This document shows, one piece after another, positions 17,131-27,446 of a DNA stretch of 64,000 nt. The DNA comes from Oricola cellulosilytica (GTDB taxonomy: Bacteria > Pseudomonadota > Alphaproteobacteria > Rhizobiales > Rhizobiaceae). Each line of letters starts with the position of its first letter. The stretch's first letter is position 1. The notes under the pieces were generated by a model. The model had not been told where the DNA came from, ran no database searches, and worked only from the letters and a program-made list of their open reading frames with translations. Position numbers and translations under genes: made by a program. The DNA is taken from assembly GCF_019966575.1 (NCBI RefSeq), contig NZ_JAINFK010000002.1:186001-250000 (forward strand). Direction: 5' to 3'.

Positions 17131-18654
17131 CTACGCCGCGTCCACCACCAGTTCGATATCGCGCTCGACGATCTTCGAGAGCTGGTTGATGCGCCCGAGC
17201 GGGCGGCTGCCATGGAGTTCAGCCAGCCGTTCCGGCAACACCAGTTGCATCGTGCCGTCGTCCCTTTCGCGCCAGACGATATCGCCGATCACGCCCGGCA
17301 TCGCGGCGGTAAACAGATACGCCACGCGGAAAAACGCCCCCAGGTAGCGCGTCCGGTCCCAAATCCTGTCGCTGGTGATCTTGCGGATTTCCGGGGCGAG
17401 CGTCGGATTCTTCAGTCCGTCATGCCGGAAATAATTGGCAAGCGCGATGTAGGCGCGCCCCGGATGATCGATCTGGGTAAATCCGCCATAGGCAATGACA
17501 TTGAGAGCCTGGTCGCCGCGATAGTCGGGGTGTGCGCGCCAGCTGATGTCGGCCAGCCGGCAGGCTGCTTCCCGGTAACGGCATTCGTCCTCGGTCTCAT
17601 CTATCCCGAATGCCGCGAACGATTTGCCGGTCCACGCCGCCAGTTCGCGCGCGTGCTGCGGTGATCTGGAGCGCAGGATCGACAGTTCCTCCGCCGCTTC
17701 GATCAACGCGTCCGCTTTTTTGGTCTCGTCGTCGAGCAAGCCGTAGAGATAACCCTCGCGTACGCCCGCCGAGGAGAACACGATGCGTTCCGGCTTCATG
17801 GCCCGGATCAACTCGACGAGGGCGATGGCGCCGTAGGGCAGAAGCGCCCGGCGCGAGCGCGACACGTCCTCGATGCCCTTGAGTTTCTCGACATGGTTTT
17901 TCCCGACGCGCCGCAGGAATCCGAGCGCTTTCTGCGCGTCCATTTCATAATGGTGGGTTACGCGGAGCGGATAATCGAGGGAGGCCTGGTGAAGCTTCGC
18001 GAGGTTTCGCCAGGTGCCCCCAATTGCATAGAAAGTCTTGCCCATCCCCTCCTTGAGAAAGGCGGGACGTTTAAGCTCCTCGCGAGCGATCTTTACGGCG
18101 CGGGCAAGATCTCCCTCGGCGCGTTCGGAGAGCCGGATCACGCCGATCGGCAGGGTCAGTCCCTCGCCTATGTGGTCCCCGCGCATCTGCACGACCTCGA
18201 GGCTGCCGCCTCCCAGGTCCCCCATCACCCCATCAATGTCGCGAAAGGCGGACTGAATGCCATATGCCGAATAGAGTGCTTCTTCGCGACCGCTCAACAC
18301 GGTCACGTTCTGCCCCAGGATGCGCTCGGCTTCCGCAATGAAGGCAGGTCCGTTGCCGGCTTCGCGGGCGGCTGCAGTCGCGAGAACGGCGAGTTGTTCG
18401 ACCCGGGCCTGGTCGGCAAGCGCCCGGAATCTGCGAAGCGCCGCGAGCGCGCTGGCGACCGCGTCCTCATCCATGTTTCCTGTCTCGGCGATGCCTCGCC
18501 CGAGACCGCACTGGACTTTCTCGTTGAAGAGGATCGAGGGGGCGCGAACGAGACCTTCGTAGATGACCAGGCGGACCGAGTTCGACCCGATGTCCACGAC
18601 CGCGGTGGGTTCCCGGTTCCGCAGGCGTCCCTGCGCGTCTTCGGTTTCAATCAA
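17131..18654 (-). CDS. ppx: Exopolyphosphatase / guanosine-pentaphosphatase family (Ppx/GppA)
   Basis: A 507-residue ASKHA-fold phosphatase that removes terminal phosphates from polyphosphate (or pppGpp). The phosphate-1 motif is VVDIGSNSVRLVIYEG near the N-terminus, the phosphate-2 motif is VMGDLGGGSLEVV (about residue 143), and an HD-like helical C-terminal half follows. It starts 25 bases after ppk ends on the same strand, a classical polyphosphate pair: synthesis by Ppk and breakdown by Ppx. Length is typical of alphaproteobacterial Ppx. The relative preference for polyP or pppGpp cannot be read. Confidence 0.93.
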   Translation of the reverse strand: MIETEDAQGRLRNREPTAVVDIGSNSVRLVIYEGLVRAPSILFNEKVQCGLGRGIAETGNMDEDAVASALAALRRFRALADQARVEQLAVLATAAAREAGNGPAFIAEAERILGQNVTVLSGREEALYSAYGIQSAFRDIDGVMGDLGGGSLEVVQMRGDHIGEGLTLPIGVIRLSERAEGDLARAVKIAREELKRPAFLKEGMGKTFYAIGGTWRNLAKLHQASLDYPLRVTHHYEMDAQKALGFLRRVGKNHVEKLKGIEDVSRSRRALLPYGAIALVELIRAMKPERIVFSSAGVREGYLYGLLDDETKKADALIEAAEELSILRSRSPQHARELAAWTGKSFAAFGIDETEDECRYREAACRLADISWRAHPDYRGDQALNVIAYGGFTQIDHPGRAYIALANYFRHDGLKNPTLAPEIRKITSDRIWDRTRYLGAFFRVAYLFTAAMPGVIGDIVWRERDDGTMQLVLPERLAELHGSRPLGRINQLSKIVERDIELVVDAA

Positions 18655-18679
18655 CTGTCGTTCCAGTCCGATCGCGAAC

Positions 18680-20884
18680 TCAGGCCTGTGCGCCTTCTGC
18701 CCGTTTTTTGTGTGCGATCAAACGGGGGGCGGACGATTTCAACGACTTTCCCCGTCCCGATAGGCTGGGATTGGTCATAAAGTAGTTCTGGGCGTTGAAT
18801 GGCTTCTCTTCGCTGGAACGGGTAATGCGGCGCGAGCGCCCGTCCGGGAGCAGTTCGAAGCTCTGCTCGTTGTCGAGAAGGTTGGCAAGCATGATCTGGC
18901 CGATCGCCTGCTCGCGCACAGTGGCATTTTCCAGCGGAACCAGGGTCTCGACCCGGCGGTCGAGATTGCGCGGCATGAGGTCCGCCGACCCCATATACAC
19001 CACCGCCTCGTCGGACGGCAGTCCGTGGCCGTTGCCGAAACAGTAGATGCGGCTGTGCTCGAGAAACCGCCCGATGATGGACTTGACCCGAATATTTTCC
19101 GACAGGCCGGAAACCTGGGGGCGCAGGCAGCAAATACCACGCACCACCAGATCGATCTCCACCCCGGCTCCGCTTGCCTCGTAGAGCGCGTCGATGATCG
19201 CTCCGTCGACAAGCGAATTCATCTTCATCCATATTTCGGCCGGCCGTCCGGCCTTGGCATGGGCGATTTCATCTTCGATATGCCCGAGAATGCGTTTGCG
19301 CATACTACGTGGCGATACGGCAAGCTTCAGGTCGTCGCCGGGGTCTGCATATCCGGTGATGAAATTAAAAACGTGGGCGACATCCCGCGCGATGGCCGGA
19401 TCGCAGGTGAAATAGGAGAGGTCCGTGTAGATCTTCGCCGTGATCGGGTGGTAGTTGCCGGTGCCCAAATGCACATAGTTGCGCAATTTCCCGTCTTCGC
19501 GACGGACGATCAGCGACATCTTGGCATGCGTCTTCATCTCGAAGAACCCGTACACGACCTGCACACCGGCGCGCTCCAGATCGCGGGCCCAGCGAATATT
19601 GGCTTCTTCGTCGAAACGGGCCTTCAGTTCGATGAGTGCGGTCACGGACTTGCCGGCTTCGGCTGCATCGATCAGCGCTCTGATGATGGGACTGTCTTTG
19701 GAGGTCCGGTACAGGGTCTGCTTGACGGCGAGTACGTTCGGGTCTTGCGCGGCCTGACGCAGAAACTGGACGACGACGTCGAATGATTCGTAAGGATGGT
19801 GGACAAGTATGTCCTTCTCGATGATTGCCGCGAAACAATCCCCATTGTGTTCGCGAATGCGTTCGGGAAAGCGCGCCGAATAGGGCTCGAACTTTAAGTC
19901 ATCCCGGTCGATCGATACGATCTCGGAAACCGTGTTGAGGGCGAGAAACCCCGGCTGCACGCTGACGCGGGATTCGGGCACTTCCAGTTCATGCGCAACG
20001 AATTCGCGCACTCCACGCGGCATCTCGTGATCGAACTCGATCCGGATGACCTGTCCGCGACGTCTGCGCTTGAGCGCCGTCTCGAACAGCCGCACCAGAT
20101 CTTCGGCCTCTTCCTCGACCTCGATATCGCTGTCGCGAATGATGCGAAAGGTCCCCTTTCCCCTTACCTCGTAGCCCGGATAGAGCTTGGAAATATACAA
20201 TCCGATGATGTCTTCGAGGCTGATGAAGCGGTAGTTCGGACCGTCCGTCGGGATAGAGATGAAGCGGTCGAGCGCCACGGGAAACCGCAGGAGTGCGTTC
20301 ATCTGCTCCCGGTTCGAGCGGTTTACGAGTTGCAGGGCGATCGAGAAGCCGAGATTCGGTATGAACGGGAACGGGTGCGCCGGGTCGACCGACAACGGAG
20401 TCAGCACCGGGAAGATCGTCTGCAGGAAATGATCTTCGAGCCAGTCGCGATCAGCTTTCATCAACTGTTCGCTGCGAACGATCGCGATTCCGGCAACCTC
20501 GAGTTCCTCCTGCAACTCCGCCAGCACGACCTGCTGTTCCGTCTGCAGCTTGCCAGATTCTTCGAGAACCGACTCCAGTTGCTCCTGCGGTGTCAGCCCG
20601 TCGGCGCTGCGTTCGGCTATTCCTTCGCGAACCTGGCCCGCAAGCCCGGCCACGCGAACCATGAAGAATTCATCGAGGTTGTCTGCGGAGATCGAAAGGA
20701 ATCGAAGTCTTTCGAGAAGCGGATGCTTGGTGTTGCGCGCCTCGTCGAGAACGCGCCAGTTGAATTGCAGCCAGGAAAACTCCCGGTTCACGAAACGCGA
20801 GGGATCGTTGCGGAAATCCGAGCTTTCCGGCAATTCGGCAGGCTCCTCCGTATTTCCTTGCCGGGTATCCAGCGTGTCCGTCAT
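18680..20884 (-). CDS. ppk1: Polyphosphate kinase 1
   Basis: A 734-residue PPK1 that reversibly polymerises ATP gamma-phosphate into polyphosphate. The four-domain plan is visible: N domain ([20 protein letters not shown]), head domain ([17 protein letters not shown]), and C1 and C2 phospholipase-D-like domains with [41 protein letters not shown], and [18 protein letters not shown]. The active-site His that is autophosphorylated is expected in the segment around [13 protein letters not shown]. It is followed by ppx. No PhoB box was identified by eye in the 137-base region ahead of it. Confidence 0.95.
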   Translation of the reverse strand: MTDTLDTRQGNTEEPAELPESSDFRNDPSRFVNREFSWLQFNWRVLDEARNTKHPLLERLRFLSISADNLDEFFMVRVAGLAGQVREGIAERSADGLTPQEQLESVLEESGKLQTEQQVVLAELQEELEVAGIAIVRSEQLMKADRDWLEDHFLQTIFPVLTPLSVDPAHPFPFIPNLGFSIALQLVNRSNREQMNALLRFPVALDRFISIPTDGPNYRFISLEDIIGLYISKLYPGYEVRGKGTFRIIRDSDIEVEEEAEDLVRLFETALKRRRRGQVIRIEFDHEMPRGVREFVAHELEVPESRVSVQPGFLALNTVSEIVSIDRDDLKFEPYSARFPERIREHNGDCFAAIIEKDILVHHPYESFDVVVQFLRQAAQDPNVLAVKQTLYRTSKDSPIIRALIDAAEAGKSVTALIELKARFDEEANIRWARDLERAGVQVVYGFFEMKTHAKMSLIVRREDGKLRNYVHLGTGNYHPITAKIYTDLSYFTCDPAIARDVAHVFNFITGYADPGDDLKLAVSPRSMRKRILGHIEDEIAHAKAGRPAEIWMKMNSLVDGAIIDALYEASGAGVEIDLVVRGICCLRPQVSGLSENIRVKSIIGRFLEHSRIYCFGNGHGLPSDEAVVYMGSADLMPRNLDRRVETLVPLENATVREQAIGQIMLANLLDNEQSFELLPDGRSRRITRSSEEKPFNAQNYFMTNPSLSGRGKSLKSSAPRLIAHKKRAEGAQA

Positions 20885-21021
20885 TCTCGCAGTCTCATGC
20901 TCGCCAAAACTCCATTTCCCCCATGGCGGTCAGACGCTTATGCGGGATTGCTGATAATGATAGCACGTTGATTACAAATAAATTGCCACCGTTCGATGGC
21001 GACCGGAAGCAGGCGACGCGA

Positions 21022-21735
21022 TCAGAACTCGAATGCGCGCTGCCCGGAATCATGCTCGCTCACGAAGCCGGCCGCAAAAGCGCGGGTTATACGGCTTTTC
21101 CGGGCCAGTGATGCGGCGTCGAGACGGTCTACGATATCGCGAGCACTCGCCAGTGACCGCTCGATGCGGCAGGCAATGTACTGGATAACAGCGGGGTCCA
21201 CGGAAATCTGCCGGTCCGCGAAAAGCTTTGCCATGACGCCGACAAGCAGTTCGTCATCCGGCTCTTCGAGCTCCACTGTTGTCGCCGCCTGAATGCGTGA
21301 GCGCAGGTCGGGCGTGCGAATCTGCCACGCGCGCGGCCAGTGTGCCGTGGTCATGAGCATGCTTCCCTTGTTCGCGCGGACCGCGTTCAAAAGATGGAAA
21401 AGCCTGTTTTCGTCGAAGTTTCCGGGCTCGATACCGTCGAGAAGGAGCGGCATGCCCGCCTGTGCCGCATCCAGGTCCGCCTCGTCGAGCGCTGCGGGAT
21501 CGCAACTGCGGGCCTCCGCGTTTTCCCGCCAAATGCTGGCAAGGTGAGTCTTGCCCGACCCCGTGGGTCCGGCGAGGACGACCACGGGTCCCGGCCAGTC
21601 CGGCCAACCTTCCACGAGCATTACCGCCTGGCGGTTCGATCGCGTGACAACCAGATCGTCTCGCGCCATCGACCCCGGAAGGCCGATATCGAGGAGTAGC
21701 TGGGTCTCCGTCCCCATCACATTACCAGCACGCAT
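21022..21735 (-). CDS. hdaA: DnaA-like regulatory protein HdaA / Hda
   Basis: A 237-residue AAA+ protein related to DnaA domain III but lacking the C-terminal DNA-binding helix-turn-helix. Walker A is LAGPTGSGKTHLASIW (about residue 55), the Walker B region is LLLDGIEPG, sensor-like AHWPRAW follows, then SRIQAATTVELEEPDDEL. Such short homologs act as Hda/HdaA, promoting hydrolysis of DnaA-bound ATP at the beta clamp. An N-terminal QLLLDIGLP is the expected clamp-binding-type QL-x-L/D-L segment. It sits downstream of perM and a CDP-alcohol phosphatidyltransferase on the same strand, an order common in rhizobia. Confidence 0.82.
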   Translation of the reverse strand: MRAGNVMGTETQLLLDIGLPGSMARDDLVVTRSNRQAVMLVEGWPDWPGPVVVLAGPTGSGKTHLASIWRENAEARSCDPAALDEADLDAAQAGMPLLLDGIEPGNFDENRLFHLLNAVRANKGSMLMTTAHWPRAWQIRTPDLRSRIQAATTVELEEPDDELLVGVMAKLFADRQISVDPAVIQYIACRIERSLASARDIVDRLDAASLARKSRITRAFAAGFVSEHDSGQRAFEF

Positions 21736-21747
21736 TGAGCAAAACGC

Positions 21748-22857
21748 TTACTTGGTTGCCTTGCCGGGCTTGTTCTTGCCCGCGTAAAGATCGGAATCGA
21801 GATATTTTTCGAGGGCGAAACGCACCAGAACGCCTACCGCCGCGGCGGCCGGGACGGCAATGAGCAATCCCGTGAACCCGAACAGGGAACCGAAGGCAAA
21901 CAGGGCGAACATCAGCCAGACGGGATGCAGACCGACGCTGTCTCCAACCAGCTTGGGCTGAAGAAAGTTTCCTTCGATCGCCTGCCCGGCGAAGAAAATC
22001 GCGGCGACGATCGCGATCATGATCCAGTCCGGCCAGAACTGAACCAGCGCGACGCCGAGGGAGAGCACAAGCCCCACCAATGACCCGACATAAGGGATAA
22101 AGCTGATCAGGCCCGCGAACAATCCGATGAGCAGGCCGAAATTCAACCCGACAATGGTGAGACCGATCGCGTAGAAGAGGCCGAGGATCAGGCAGACCGT
22201 ACCCTGTCCCCGCACGAATCCGGCGATGGCCACGTTGACGTCCCGTCCGATACGCCGCACCGAGTCAACGTGATTGCGCGGAATCCAGCTATCGACCTTC
22301 GCGATCATCTTGTCCCAGTCGAGCAGCATGTAGAAGGCGACGACAGGAGCAACGATCAGCAATCCGGCAACGTCGAGCACCGCCTTCCCGGATGACCAGA
22401 TGCCCTGAAACAGGGTGGTCAGAAACCCTGCGCTCTGATTGAGCAGAGCGTCCACGCCCGATTGCAGCGCTTCTGGATCAATGCCCAGATAATTCGAAAG
22501 CCACCCCGTTTCGACGCTCGCGCTGGCGACTAGGGTTTGCAGCTGCACGAGATAGGTCGGCAGCCGCGCAATGAATTCCGTGAGCTGCGTCGCTAATACC
22601 GGGACCACCACCATCAGCGCGATGACGAACAAAATGATGAAGGAAAGCAGGATCACGATCGTCGCGGTAAGACGCGACAGACCGCGCCGCTCGAGGAAGT
22701 CGGCCACGGGGTCCATGAAATAGGCCAGCGCCAGGCCTGCGAAGAACGGCAGGAGAATGGAGCGGAAAATGTACAGGAACACGATGATGGCGGCCGTCGT
22801 CGCCAGCCAGAATATGGCTTGGCGTTTGAGCGAGGCGGTTGTGATCTGGTCTGTCAT
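21748..22857 (-). CDS. AI-2E family transporter / PerM-like permease
   Basis: A 369-residue membrane protein of the AI-2E transporter (UPF0118) family, with about eight helices: a pair near the start ([20 protein letters not shown]), [18 protein letters not shown] (a family hallmark), and a C-terminal block with [19 protein letters not shown] and [15 protein letters not shown] followed by [18 protein letters not shown]. Members have been proposed to export AI-2 or to act as permeases and antiporters; the substrate here is not determinable. It overlaps the preceding CDP-alcohol phosphatidyltransferase by 4 bases and lies 12 bases ahead of hdaA. Confidence 0.85.
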   Translation of the reverse strand: MTDQITTASLKRQAIFWLATTAAIIVFLYIFRSILLPFFAGLALAYFMDPVADFLERRGLSRLTATIVILLSFIILFVIALMVVVPVLATQLTEFIARLPTYLVQLQTLVASASVETGWLSNYLGIDPEALQSGVDALLNQSAGFLTTLFQGIWSSGKAVLDVAGLLIVAPVVAFYMLLDWDKMIAKVDSWIPRNHVDSVRRIGRDVNVAIAGFVRGQGTVCLILGLFYAIGLTIVGLNFGLLIGLFAGLISFIPYVGSLVGLVLSLGVALVQFWPDWIMIAIVAAIFFAGQAIEGNFLQPKLVGDSVGLHPVWLMFALFAFGSLFGFTGLLIAVPAAAAVGVLVRFALEKYLDSDLYAGKNKPGKATK

Positions 22858-23447
22858 CGGATTCCGTCCGCTGGTTTCGCGTCCCTGGCGAGTTCTCCCG
22901 CCGGCCTGCGGAGCTCACGGGCAAGAACCATTGCATAGCCCGCACCCGAAAGCCCGACGAGAATTGCGACGAGCCACACCAGATACCCGGTCACGGGATC
23001 GGTTGCGATTTCGAACGCGTTGGCGCCGAGAATCCAGGCAGCGAGCACAATCATCAAAGCGGTATTTGCCTTGGATATCCAGAGCGGCCGGACCGTTCCC
23101 AGATTGCGCCGCATCGCGAGAATACCGGCGCCCGCGACAATCGCGACATCGCGAAGGATGGTAAGCAGCAAAAGCCATACCGGCAGATGGCCCTGCACGG
23201 TCAGGGCCGCGAAGATGGCTATGATCAGGGCCTTGTCGGCGATCGGGTCGAGATATGCGCCAAGCCTCGAACGTTGGCCGAAATGGCGGGCGATGATCCC
23301 GTCGACTGCATCGGAAACCCCGGAAACGACGAACACGAGAAACGCGGTCATCCAGTGGTTGGCACCGATCGCATAAACGATGAACGGAACCGCGGCGAAC
23401 CGGGCGGCCGTAATGAGATTGGGAATTGTGAAGGCGGTATTCGTCAT
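22854..23447 (-). CDS. CDP-alcohol phosphatidyltransferase family protein
   Basis: A 197-residue integral membrane enzyme carrying the full CDP-alcohol phosphotransferase motif: D-G-x2-A-R-x8-G-x3-D-x3-D in [24 protein letters not shown]. It opens with [10 protein letters not shown], as in PgsA- and ClsC-type proteins. A second, clearer PgsA is encoded at 34978, so this copy may be a cardiolipin-type or other phospholipid synthase; the substrate cannot be decided by eye. It heads a three-gene minus-strand unit with the AI-2E transporter (4-base overlap) and hdaA. It is divergent from purM. Confidence 0.85.
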   Translation of the reverse strand: MTNTAFTIPNLITAARFAAVPFIVYAIGANHWMTAFLVFVVSGVSDAVDGIIARHFGQRSRLGAYLDPIADKALIIAIFAALTVQGHLPVWLLLLTILRDVAIVAGAGILAMRRNLGTVRPLWISKANTALMIVLAAWILGANAFEIATDPVTGYLVWLVAILVGLSGAGYAMVLARELRRPAGELARDAKPADGIR

Positions 23448-23615
23448 GCATGGGTATCCGGTCCGTGGTCATATAGAGACCAGTGCGGCCGTGCGCAAAA
23501 CGCTTTCTTGCCGGGGGGAGAAATTGCTGTGTCCGGCGCGCAAGCGAAGCTGGAAACCGCGCCGCGCCCGTGCGATAGACCGCGCTATCGACAGGTAATC
23601 AAGGCGCAGGCGATC

Positions 23616-24698
23616 ATGACCGACACGCCCAAGACAACGAAATCCCGCGAGGGCCTGAGCTATCGCGACGCCGGTGTCGACATCGATGCCGGCAACGCGT
23701 TCGTCGAGGCGATCAAGCCGCTGGTCAAGTCGACCGAACGCCCGGGCGCGGACGGCACGATCGGCGGATTCGGCGGCATCTTCGATCTCAAGGCCGCGAA
23801 TCTCGACGATCCGGTCCTGGTGGCGGCAAACGACGGCGTCGGCACCAAACTGAAGGTGGCGATCGAATCCGGCGTGCATGACACGGTCGGCATCGATCTC
23901 GTCGCCATGTGCGTCAACGATCTGATCGTGCAGGGCGCCGAGCCGCTGTTCTTCCTCGACTATTTCGCCACCGGCAGGCTCGACGCCGAACAGGGCGCGC
24001 AGATCGTCGCCGGAATAGCCGAAGGCTGCCGGCAGGCGGGATGCGCGCTGCTCGGAGGCGAAACCGCCGAGATGCCCGGCATGTATTCGGGGGGCGACTA
24101 CGATCTCGCGGGCTTTGCGGTCGGAGCGGCCGAACGAACCGCCCTGCTGCCGCGCGGCGATGTCGTGCCGGGCGACGTCGTGCTCGGCATCGCTTCGTCG
24201 GGCATTCACTCCAACGGCTTTTCGCTCGTCCGGCGGATCGTCGAGCAGGCGGGAGCCGGCCTTGGCGATCCGGCGCCGTTCGACGCCGAGACCACGCTCG
24301 GCAGGGCGCTGCTCGAACCGACGCGCATCTACGTCAAGGCGATCCGCGCCGCCCTCCGCGAGACCTCCGGCATCAAGGCGCTGGCGCACATCACGGGCGG
24401 CGGCATCCCCGACAACCTTCCCCGTGTGCTCCCTTCGGGCATGGCTGTCGAAATCGACCTTTCCGCATTCAATCCCCAGCCGGTCTTTTCGTGGCTCGCG
24501 CAAGAAGGCGGCGTGGCGCGCGACGAGATGCTGAGAACCTTCAACTGCGGGATCGGAATGATCGCGATCGTCGCGCCGGACGATGCCGACGCGATCATCG
24601 CATCGCTCGAAAAGAACGGGGAAACGGTTGCCCGGATCGGCCGGATCTCGCCGCAGGAAGATCAGCGTGTGAACTTCTTCGGAGACCTTGCCCTGTGA
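23616..24698 (+). CDS. purM: Phosphoribosylformylglycinamidine cyclo-ligase (AIR synthetase)
   Basis: A 360-residue PurM, which closes FGAM to AIR using ATP in purine synthesis. Family markers are [19 protein letters not shown] near the start, [26 protein letters not shown], and [16 protein letters not shown], plus [16 protein letters not shown]. The start [14 protein letters not shown] at 23616 is chosen because the frame is open far upstream without similarity. The stop overlaps the GTG start of purN, a classic purMN pair. It is divergent from the CDP-alcohol phosphatidyltransferase. Confidence 0.96.
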   Translation: MTDTPKTTKSREGLSYRDAGVDIDAGNAFVEAIKPLVKSTERPGADGTIGGFGGIFDLKAANLDDPVLVAANDGVGTKLKVAIESGVHDTVGIDLVAMCVNDLIVQGAEPLFFLDYFATGRLDAEQGAQIVAGIAEGCRQAGCALLGGETAEMPGMYSGGDYDLAGFAVGAAERTALLPRGDVVPGDVVLGIASSGIHSNGFSLVRRIVEQAGAGLGDPAPFDAETTLGRALLEPTRIYVKAIRAALRETSGIKALAHITGGGIPDNLPRVLPSGMAVEIDLSAFNPQPVFSWLAQEGGVARDEMLRTFNCGIGMIAIVAPDDADAIIASLEKNGETVARIGRISPQEDQRVNFFGDLAL

Positions 24699-25285
24699 GC
24701 ATCGATGCGCCGCGCAAACGCGCCGCCATACTGATATCCGGGCGAGGCTCCAACATGCTGGCGCTGATCGAGGCGGCGGAAGACGCCCACTATCCCGTCG
24801 AGATCGCCGGTGTCATCTCCGACAAGGCGGACGCCGGGGGGCTGGAAACCGCGCGCGGGCATGGCATTCCGGCCGTTGCGGTTCCGCGCGGCGACTACGC
24901 CTCGAAGGCCGATCACGAACACGCCCTCCAGGCCGAGCTTGCCCGTCTCGATCCCGATATCGTCTGCCTCGCCGGCTTCATGCGGCTGCTGAGCGCGGAG
25001 TTCCTCGAACCCTGGAAGGGCCGGATCATCAACATCCACCCTTCCCTGCTGCCAAAGTACAAGGGTCTCGACACCCATGAGCGGGCGATCGAAGCCCGCG
25101 ACACGGTGCATGGCTGTTCGGTGCACCACGTCACTGCCGGCATGGACGACGGTCCGGTGATCATGCAGGCGGAGGTTCCCGTCCTCCCCGACGATACGCC
25201 GGAAACGCTCGCCGCACGGGTGCTCGCCGAGGAGCACCGGATGTATCCCTTGGCCCTCGCCGAACTTGCCCGCTCGGCCAACTAG
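24695..25285 (+). CDS. purN: Phosphoribosylglycinamide formyltransferase 1
   Basis: A 196-residue GAR transformylase using 10-formyl-THF. It has [13 protein letters not shown] at the start, [19 protein letters not shown] with the catalytic Asn/His pair, and [16 protein letters not shown] with the catalytic Asp. The start is GTG at 24695, overlapping the purM TGA (GTGA), which gives translational coupling. Its 3' end overlaps the convergent molybdopterin oxidoreductase by 4 bases. Length is usual for alphaproteobacterial PurN. Confidence 0.96.
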   Translation: MSIDAPRKRAAILISGRGSNMLALIEAAEDAHYPVEIAGVISDKADAGGLETARGHGIPAVAVPRGDYASKADHEHALQAELARLDPDIVCLAGFMRLLSAEFLEPWKGRIINIHPSLLPKYKGLDTHERAIEARDTVHGCSVHHVTAGMDDGPVIMQAEVPVLPDDTPETLAARVLAEEHRMYPLALAELARSAN

Positions 25286-27399
25286 AGTTTTCTTACGCAC
25301 ACCTTGGTGTCATGAAGCGGGGCGCCGCCATAGGGCGCGATGCTGTCGGCCGATGTCAGCGTGTTGATGCCGCACCCGTTCAGATGCGCCTTGTTCGGCC
25401 AGAGTCCCTCCACAATCAGAGTGCCCCGCTTCGGTTTCCGTGAAACGCGGGCATGAAGATGCACTTCGCCGAGGCTGTTGCCGAGCGCGACCAGGGCGCC
25501 GTCTTCCACACCCAACGTCGCCGCATCGCCCCCATGGATCAACACTTCGGGCCTTCCCTCCTTTTTGATGGAGCCCGGCGTCTCCTGGAACGAGGAATTC
25601 AGGAACGAGCGTGCAGGCGAAGTCGCCAACCGGAACGGGTGATCGGCATCGCTCTCTTCGAGCAAGTCCACATGATCGGGGAAGACCGGCAGCCGTGCGT
25701 ATGGCCCTTGCGGTCCCATCGGCTGCGGCGGCTTGTTGGGAGAAGGCCCGTTCTCCCAGTCGGGCTTGAAACGAAACTTGCCATCGGAAAACGCAAATCC
25801 GCCGATATAGTGCGACCGCTCAAAGTCGGGCTGGACATCGAACCAGCCCTTCACTTTCAAGGTCTCGTAGGTCTCGTAGGTCTCGCCGGATCCGGTGTTC
25901 CGCAGAAGGCCCTCGATCAGTTCCACGTCGGTCTTGCCGAAGCCCGCCATGTGCGCCACGCCGAGACGCCGGGCCAGTTCCTCGAAGACATAGTGGTTCG
26001 GTCGCGTTTCGCCCGGACCGTCGATCAGCTTTGGGCCGAGCATGACATGCTGGTGGCCGCCGCCCTTGTAGATGTCATCGTGCTCCATGAACATCGTCGC
26101 AGGCAGCACGACGTCCGCTAATTCGGCCGTCTCGGTCATGAATTGTTCGTGGACGACCGTAAACAGGTCGTCACGCGCAAAGCCCTGCTTCACCAGCGTC
26201 TGTTCCGGCATGACATTGACCGGGTTAGTATTCTGGACGAGCAATGCATTGACCGGCGGACCGCCCTGTAGCGCCTCTGTATCGCCCGTCAGAATGCGGC
26301 CGATCTTCGACTGGTCGAGCGAACGTATCGCGGGATCCTTGTAGGCAGACCCGGTTATCTCGCTTTTGTCAAAACCGTAGATGTCGCCGTTGTTGTGGAA
26401 GGCGCCGCCGCCCTCGTGCTTCCACGCACCCAGGACTGTCGCGATCGAGGTTGCCGCGTGCATGGAGACGGACCCGTTGCGGTTTCGCGTAAAGCCATAA
26501 CCGAGGCGGAAAAATGTGCGCTTCGTCTTCCCGACGAGCTTCGCGAACGCCTCAATCTCCTCCACGGTCAGCCCGGTGATCGCCGAGGCCCATTCCGGTC
26601 CGCGCGATTGAAGATGCGATTCCAGACCCGCCGGATCATCGCTGAATTCGTTGAGGAATTCCCGGTCCGCATGTCCGTCACGAAAGGCGACATGCATGAC
26701 CGCACATGCGAGTGCGGCGTCGGTGCCTGGACGCAAGACGAGACCCATGTCGGCCTGCTTTATCGTGTCGTTTTCGTAGATATCGATGGCGACGATCGTG
26801 GCGCCGCGATTCTTCCTGGCCTTGATCGCGTGTGTCATCACGTTGACCTGGGTGGAAACCGGGTTCGTCCCCCAGATCACGACGCAATCGGCCAAGGCCA
26901 TCTCCCTCGGGTCCGGACCCGCGAGACGCCCGGTCCCCATCACGTATCCCGTCCAGGCGGGATTCGTGCAGATCGTGTCGAACTGATTGGAATAGCGTTT
27001 CGCATGGCGCAGGCGATGAATTCCGTCGCGCTGCACCTGCCCCATCGTGCCGGCGAAATAGTAGGGCCAGACGCTCTCGGAGCCGGTTTGCGCCTCAGCT
27101 GCCTCGAAACGCTCCGCGATCAGGTCGAGCGCCGCATCCCATGACGCGCGCTGCCATTCTCCCTTGCCCTTCGAACCTTTCCGGACAAGCGGGTGGAGCA
27201 GCCGGTCGGGGTGGTGGATCCGCTCGCCGTAACGGGCAACCTTCGCGCAGATCACGCCATCGGTGTAGGTATTCGCCTTCGAGCCCCGCACCTTGCCGAT
27301 GGTTCCGTCAGCGAGCACTTCTACGTCGAGCGCGCAGCACGAGGGGCAATCGTGCGGACAGGTGGATCGGCGGATGTCTATTTTTGGAGCGATGTTCAT
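25282..27399 (-). CDS. Molybdopterin-dependent oxidoreductase (DMSO reductase family, [4Fe-4S])
   Basis: A 705-residue cytoplasmic-type Mo/W-bisMGD enzyme. An N-terminal [4Fe-4S] site is seen in STCPHDCPSCCALDVEV with the fourth Cys in GVICAKVARYGERIHHPDRL. Domains with GTNPVSTQVNVM and ALLVQNTNPVNVMPEQ follow, then the C-terminal molydopterin-dinucleotide-binding domain (PFRLATSPARSFLNSSFQ ... GALVALGNSLGEVHLHARVS). No TAT signal (twin-Arg) is evident. The substrate is unknown; the family includes formate dehydrogenases, nitrate reductases and assorted oxidoreductases. The start MNIAPKIDIRR at 27399 is used. No accessory subunit gene is next to it, so electron partners are unknown. Confidence 0.85.
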   Translation of the reverse strand: MNIAPKIDIRRSTCPHDCPSCCALDVEVLADGTIGKVRGSKANTYTDGVICAKVARYGERIHHPDRLLHPLVRKGSKGKGEWQRASWDAALDLIAERFEAAEAQTGSESVWPYYFAGTMGQVQRDGIHRLRHAKRYSNQFDTICTNPAWTGYVMGTGRLAGPDPREMALADCVVIWGTNPVSTQVNVMTHAIKARKNRGATIVAIDIYENDTIKQADMGLVLRPGTDAALACAVMHVAFRDGHADREFLNEFSDDPAGLESHLQSRGPEWASAITGLTVEEIEAFAKLVGKTKRTFFRLGYGFTRNRNGSVSMHAATSIATVLGAWKHEGGGAFHNNGDIYGFDKSEITGSAYKDPAIRSLDQSKIGRILTGDTEALQGGPPVNALLVQNTNPVNVMPEQTLVKQGFARDDLFTVVHEQFMTETAELADVVLPATMFMEHDDIYKGGGHQHVMLGPKLIDGPGETRPNHYVFEELARRLGVAHMAGFGKTDVELIEGLLRNTGSGETYETYETLKVKGWFDVQPDFERSHYIGGFAFSDGKFRFKPDWENGPSPNKPPQPMGPQGPYARLPVFPDHVDLLEESDADHPFRLATSPARSFLNSSFQETPGSIKKEGRPEVLIHGGDAATLGVEDGALVALGNSLGEVHLHARVSRKPKRGTLIVEGLWPNKAHLNGCGINTLTSADSIAPYGGAPLHDTKVCVRKL

Positions 27400-27446
27400 G
27401 AGCCGGACACTAGCGATACGCATTTCGCGCGTATAGGAGCGTTCGG

